Shown here: in pieces, positions 60,321 through 64,000 of the stretch
Position numbering within the stretch: position 1 is the first letter of the stretch
Layout: each line of letters begins with the position of its first letter
Source: an uncultured Clostridia bacterium
Lineage (GTDB): Bacteria; Bacillota; Clostridia; Oscillospirales; Ruminococcaceae
Length of the DNA: 64,000 nt
NCBI GenBank assembly: GCA_945873955.1
Contig: CAMCFA010000002.1
Span: 1 to 64,000 of the forward strand
Direction of reading: 5' to 3'
Notes under the pieces: model-generated
The model's database searches: none
The model's input: only the letters and a program-made list of their open reading frames with translations
What the model was told of the DNA's origin: nothing
Made by a program: the position numbers and the translations under genes

Positions 60321-62279
60321 TTATGTTATTCTGCCGAAATACCGTTCAAGCTGTTTCCTGGACAACTGTGTAATAACCGGTCTGCCATGAGGACAATATC
60401 GGATATCCGGGTTGTTGAAAACCTCCTGCGCCAGCACTTGAAGCTCTATAATGTTGTTGTCCTCGTTGCCGCGGATAGAAGCCTTGCACGCCACGGTGTG
60501 GAGCATATCGTCGAACAGCTCACCCTCGGCGTTTGCGTTGCCCTTTGCGGCAATTTTTGCTATTTCCTCCACTATTGAAGCGGCGTCCGACTGGTCAAGC
60601 ATTTGCGGAAGCCCGGTGACCACCGCCTTTCCGTCCTTGAATTCCAGCAGTATACCCACCTTCGCCAGCTTGTCGGCGAACTCTGAAATGCCGTTATACT
60701 CCGCCGGGGAAAGGTACACCTCCGCCGGGGGGACTATGTACTGCGCAGAGCTGTCGAAGCTGGATTTCAGCCGCTCGAAATTCACCCGCTCATGCGCCGC
60801 ATGCTTATCGATAAGTATCAGACTGTCCCGGCTCTCGCACAGGATATAGGTCTTGAACAGCTCCCCTATCACACGGATCGGCTCTTCCGGGGACTTCTCC
60901 TGCAAGGAAACGGCGTTTTGCTGCTGCGGCGGCTCCGGCTGGGGCTTCTTCTCGAAGGACTTCTCCGACAGGAACGCAAAGCCCGGCAGCTCTGACAGCG
61001 GGGTTTCCTTACGCTCCGGCTGCTTGGGCGGAGCAAGCTCCGGAATAAAGGTCTGTTCTGCGGCGGGGGCGTTCGTGTTCATGCGGAACGGCGTTTCCTG
61101 CCTGAGCGTGAACTTCGGCGGCTCTGCTTTGTCCTGCGGGTATATCACAGCGTCCCTGCCGGTGGGGATAGGCATGGTCGCCGGCAGAGGTTCGGGCTTT
61201 GCAGCGGCGACAGGCTCGGCTGGCTTTGCCGCCTCCTGCGGAGTTGTCCGCTGCGGCTGCACAGGCGTGAGCTTTATCTCGCGGCTCTCGTCGTAGCCCA
61301 TAAGTGCGTTCTTCACCGCGAAATACACCGCGTCGAACACCGTTTTTTCGTTGGTGAACCGCACCTCTGTCTTGGTCGGGTGGATATTCGCGTCCACCTG
61401 CGCCGGGTCGGTATTTATGCACAGCACGCAGGAGGGGAACTTCCCCACCATTATCGTGTTGCGGAACGCTTCTTCAAGCGCGGCGCAGCACAGCGGGCTT
61501 TTCACGCTCCTGCCGTTCACGAAGAAGTGCTGCATGGAGCGGTTCGCCCTAGTGAACAGCGGCGCGGACGCGAAGCCTGTGACCGCCGTGTTCTGGTAGA
61601 CGTTCTCCACCGGTATCATTCCCGCCGCGAACTGCTTGCCGAATACCGCGTAGACCGCGCTGTAATACTCCCCGTCGCCGCTGGTGAGCAGGGTCTGCCG
61701 CCCGTCCCGGATAAATCTGAACGAAATCTGCGGGTGGCTGAGCGCCAGCTTTTCAATGACGGAAGCGCAGTAATTCCCCTCGGTAACGTCTTTTTTGAGG
61801 AATTTCAGCCGCGCCGGGGTGTTAAAGAACAGGTCGCGGATTATTATTGTCGTGCCGTCCGCGCAGCCCGCCCGGTCGTACTCCACCGGCTCGCCGCCCT
61901 CGATACGGTACTGGCTGCCCAGCCTGTCCTCCCGCTGTTTGGTGAGAAGCTCCACCCGACTCACCGCGCAGACGGAGGCAAGAGCCTCCCCGCGGAAGCC
62001 CAGCGTGTTTATGCTGTCAAGGTCGTCCTGCGTGTAGACCTTGCTGGTAGCGTGGCGCATGAACGCCGTGGGAATGTCCTCGTAGGCTATCCCGCAGCCG
62101 TCGTCCGTCACCCGCAGGTAGGATATCCCGCCGCTCTTTATTTCCACGGTAATAGAGGTCGCGCCTGCGTCAATGGAATTCTCCGCAAGCTCCTTTATCA
62201 CCGAGGAGGGGCGCTCTATCACCTCTCCGGCGGCGATAAGCTCGTATACGCTTTTATCAAGCAGATTTATCTTTGGCAT
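60321..62279 (-). CDS. mutL: DNA mismatch repair protein MutL
   Basis: 652 residues. The N-terminal GHKL ATPase has IAAGEVIERPSSVIKELAEN, SIDAG, DDGCGI, FMRHATSK and LGFRGEALASV. A long Pro/Glu/Ala linker (about 330-450) precedes the C-terminal dimerisation/endonuclease domain with DKHAAHERVNFERL, ACKASIRGNEDN and CPHGRPV, the metal-site motifs of nicking MutL proteins. It works with MutS, encoded just upstream. The start follows GGAGAACAA. Confidence 0.96.
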   Translation of the reverse strand: MPKINLLDKSVYELIAAGEVIERPSSVIKELAENSIDAGATSITVEIKSGGISYLRVTDDGCGIAYEDIPTAFMRHATSKVYTQDDLDSINTLGFRGEALASVCAVSRVELLTKQREDRLGSQYRIEGGEPVEYDRAGCADGTTIIIRDLFFNTPARLKFLKKDVTEGNYCASVIEKLALSHPQISFRFIRDGRQTLLTSGDGEYYSAVYAVFGKQFAAGMIPVENVYQNTAVTGFASAPLFTRANRSMQHFFVNGRSVKSPLCCAALEEAFRNTIMVGKFPSCVLCINTDPAQVDANIHPTKTEVRFTNEKTVFDAVYFAVKNALMGYDESREIKLTPVQPQRTTPQEAAKPAEPVAAAKPEPLPATMPIPTGRDAVIYPQDKAEPPKFTLRQETPFRMNTNAPAAEQTFIPELAPPKQPERKETPLSELPGFAFLSEKSFEKKPQPEPPQQQNAVSLQEKSPEEPIRVIGELFKTYILCESRDSLILIDKHAAHERVNFERLKSSFDSSAQYIVPPAEVYLSPAEYNGISEFADKLAKVGILLEFKDGKAVVTGLPQMLDQSDAASIVEEIAKIAAKGNANAEGELFDDMLHTVACKASIRGNEDNNIIELQVLAQEVFNNPDIRYCPHGRPVITQLSRKQLERYFGRIT

Positions 62280-62291
62280 TTGTTCTCCGTT

Positions 62292-62702
62292 CTAAAGTTC
62301 GTCGTCCAGCAGCTTTATTTTCACGACATTCTGCACCTGCGCCGGGTAGCTTTCCAGAACCTCGCCGACATAGAAATACGCTATCCTGTCGCCGGTCTGG
62401 AAGTCCGACAGAGAAATATTCGTTCCCCGCCACAAAAGCCGGGTGTTCTCCTTTGCGGTAAAGGTGAATTCGCTCCTGCCGTTTATGTCGTTGACGTCAA
62501 GCCCTTTCACATGGAAGAAGCCGTCCTTCACGTCAAGTATCTCGGCGTAGACTACCTCGGAATCAGACCACGCAATCTGAGTTTCCACCCGCTGTCCGCT
62601 CTTTCCCGCAAAGAAACCGCCGACAAATGCGCCGGATATCAGCACAAATGCCGCCAGAATCACCAGCGCACGCTTTGCGCCTTTCTTGTCAGCCAGCTTC
62701 AT
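62292..62702 (-). CDS. Membrane-anchored beta-domain protein between mutS and mutL
   Basis: 136 residues. A basic start (KLADKKGAKR) precedes one membrane helix (about 12-34, ALVILAAFVLISGAFVGGFF). The outer domain of about 100 residues has EILDVKDGFFHVKGLDVNDI, RSEFTFTAKENTRLLWRGTN and a terminal FQTGDRIAYFYVGEVLES, a strand pattern like small OB-fold or DUF3221-type secreted domains. It follows mutS by 10 bases with AGGAGG and precedes mutL by 12. No recognised function; no obvious link to mismatch repair. Confidence 0.65.
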   Translation of the reverse strand: MKLADKKGAKRALVILAAFVLISGAFVGGFFAGKSGQRVETQIAWSDSEVVYAEILDVKDGFFHVKGLDVNDINGRSEFTFTAKENTRLLWRGTNISLSDFQTGDRIAYFYVGEVLESYPAQVQNVVKIKLLDDEL

Positions 62703-62712
62703 AATATCCTCC

Positions 62713-64000
62713 TCACAGCGTGTCCTTGATATCCTTTATGAACATCAGCGCGTCCATAGGCGACATGGTGTTGATGTCCGCAGCCCGCAGCTTCGCGATA
62801 GCGTTTTGCTCGTTTATCGCGGTGAAGCTGAACTGGTGGTCGGCGGTCTTTTCCAGCGTTTCCGAGAGCTTCTGCCTGCCCAGAACTTCCAGCTCTTTAA
62901 GCTCCTCCTTGGCGCGGTTTATTACCGCATTCGGAAGTCCCGCCAGCTTCGCGACTTCAATGCCGTAGCTGTCGTCGGTGCCTCCCTCGCATATCTTGTG
63001 CAGGAATTTCAGCTCGTCGCCGCGCTTCACCGCCGCAACGCTGAAATTCCGTATGCCGTCGTACTCCTTTTCCATGGAGATAAGCTCGTGGTAATGCGTC
63101 GCGAACAGGGTCTTGCAGCCGATATTCTTGCCGCTGATGTACTCCGCCACTGCCTTTGCGATAGATATTCCGTCAAAGGTGGAAGTACCCCTGCCTATCT
63201 CGTCCAGGATCACAAGGCTCTTTTTCGTCGCGTTTTTGAGGATATCCGCGACCTCGTTCATCTCCACCATGAATGTGGACTGCCCGGAAGTCAGATCGTC
63301 CGACGCGCCCACACGGGTGAATATCTTGTCCACAACGCCTATCTTCGCATACGCCGCCGGGACAAAGCAGCCTATCTGCGCCATAAGCACGATTATCGCC
63401 GTCTGCCGCATGAAGGTGGACTTACCGGACATGTTCGGCCCGGTGATGATGATAAGCCGGTTCGCGTTGGTGTCGAGGTAAGCGTCGTTCGGGGTGAACG
63501 GGTGGTCGGTGAGGACTTTCTCCACCACCGGGTGACGTCCGTCCCGAATCTCGATAACGCTGTCAAGGGTTATCTCCGGCTTGACGTAGCCGTTTTCGAT
63601 AGACACCTTCGCGTAGCTGCACAGAACGTCCACCGCCGCCACCGCAGCCGCCGCGGACTGCACTGCCTCCAGCCGTGTGCCGATAAAGTCCCGCACCTCG
63701 CCGAAAATCGCCGATTCCAGCGCGAGAATTCTGTCGTTCGCGCCTAGTATCTCCGACTCCACCTTTTTCAGCTCGTCGGTGATGTAGCGCTCCCCGGTGG
63801 TGAGGGTCTGCTTTCTGACGTAGTGCGGCGGCACAAGGTCAATCTGTCCCTTTGACACCTCTATGTAATAACCGAACACGCGGTTATAGCCGACTTTAAG
63901 ATTGCGTATGCCGGTAGCCGCGCGCTCCCGCTCCTCCATTTCCGCCAGAATATCCTTTCCGCCGCCGGTTATCTTCCGCAGGCGGTCTATCTCCTCGTTG
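62713..64000 (-). CDS. mutS: DNA mismatch repair protein MutS (5' end beyond window)
   Basis: About 429 C-terminal codons are visible; the frame stays open to the right edge (EEIDRLRKITGGGKDILAEM), so the gene starts outside. The clamp/core segment GIRNLKVGYNRVFGYYIEVS is followed by the ATPase: Walker A TGPNMSGKSTFMRQTA, VDKIFTRVGASDDLTSGQST, FMVEMNEVADILKNAT, Walker B VILDEIGRGTSTFDG and ATHYHEL. The C-terminal helix-turn-helix and tail end at LMFIKDIKDTL. It recognises mismatches and recruits MutL. Confidence 0.96.
   Translation of the reverse strand, partial: NEEIDRLRKITGGGKDILAEMEERERAATGIRNLKVGYNRVFGYYIEVSKGQIDLVPPHYVRKQTLTTGERYITDELKKVESEILGANDRILALESAIFGEVRDFIGTRLEAVQSAAAAVAAVDVLCSYAKVSIENGYVKPEITLDSVIEIRDGRHPVVEKVLTDHPFTPNDAYLDTNANRLIIITGPNMSGKSTFMRQTAIIVLMAQIGCFVPAAYAKIGVVDKIFTRVGASDDLTSGQSTFMVEMNEVADILKNATKKSLVILDEIGRGTSTFDGISIAKAVAEYISGKNIGCKTLFATHYHELISMEKEYDGIRNFSVAAVKRGDELKFLHKICEGGTDDSYGIEVAKLAGLPNAVINRAKEELKELEVLGRQKLSETLEKTADHQFSFTAINEQNAIAKLRAADINTMSPMDALMFIKDIKDTL

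Noticed and set aside
61380-62729. 449-codon open frame on the plus strand
   Set aside because: It is antisense to mutL and the following gene, has His/Arg/Val-rich composition typical of a reverse-strand shadow, and has no ribosome site.

Overview
The window looks like a chromosome segment from an anaerobic, spore-lineage Firmicute of the Ruminococcus / Oscillospiraceae type. The evidence is a type I dockerin at the end of a giant secreted protein, a type III glutamine synthetase, SpoVS with YmdB, a SepF-YlmH-DivIVA cell-division block, a split transketolase, and an Hfq-MiaA-MutL-MutS block. The species cannot be fixed from the sequence alone.

Positions 1 to about 32,570 are accessory DNA, built from several mobile or formerly mobile modules. 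From the left these are: (i) a minus-strand plasmid/ICE-like operon at 226-4788 (a coiled coil fused to an RNA-polymerase-alpha-CTD-like domain, a replication-initiator-like winged helix fused to ParB, a GLUG-like protein, and a two-domain SpoVG protein), followed by a 33-codon relic of a tyrosine integrase; (ii) a minus-strand family of lipoproteins and a membrane protein sharing a repeated extracytoplasmic module (5347-13601), divergent from a hybrid histidine kinase and response regulator pair (13804-16783), with a perfect palindrome between the two promoters; (iii) a structure-rich non-coding stretch, a small conserved protein and a TnpX-like large serine recombinase killed by one frameshift and one nonsense codon (16784-20000), then an XRE repressor and a SLOG-family gene; (iv) an IS110-family insertion that appears to split a very short gene; (v) a 2,058-residue dockerin protein with two GAGIGGG beta-helix arrays and MBG/Big-like repeats; (vi) an integration module (two XRE regulators, tandem operators, a structured leader, an excisionase-like protein and an intact tyrosine integrase) abutting a tRNA-Glu gene, its likely attachment site.

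From about 32,570 to 64,000 the DNA is ordinary core chromosome, almost all on the minus strand: tRNA-Glu and tRNA-Met; glnN; an amino-acid ABC transporter; a Nudix-asparaginase-YitT-AraD operon; purA-ymdB-spoVS; an ECF sigma factor translationally coupled to a membrane-anchored partner; split transketolase; and a long run mutS-x-mutL-pfkB-miaA-hfq-hlyD-yggS-sepF-ylmH-divIVA-ileS-lspA-rluD-HAD-small genes. mutS runs off the right edge.

The points most worth following up are the alpha-CTD-like fusion protein, the repeated module shared by four adjacent surface proteins (with a duplicated signal-peptide cassette and an apparent ATT start), the hairpin arrays at 17.4-17.7 kb and 30.5-30.8 kb, the IS110 junctions, and the dockerin giant. 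No system here can be called new from sequence alone. All functional assignments come from reading motifs by eye, without database searches.
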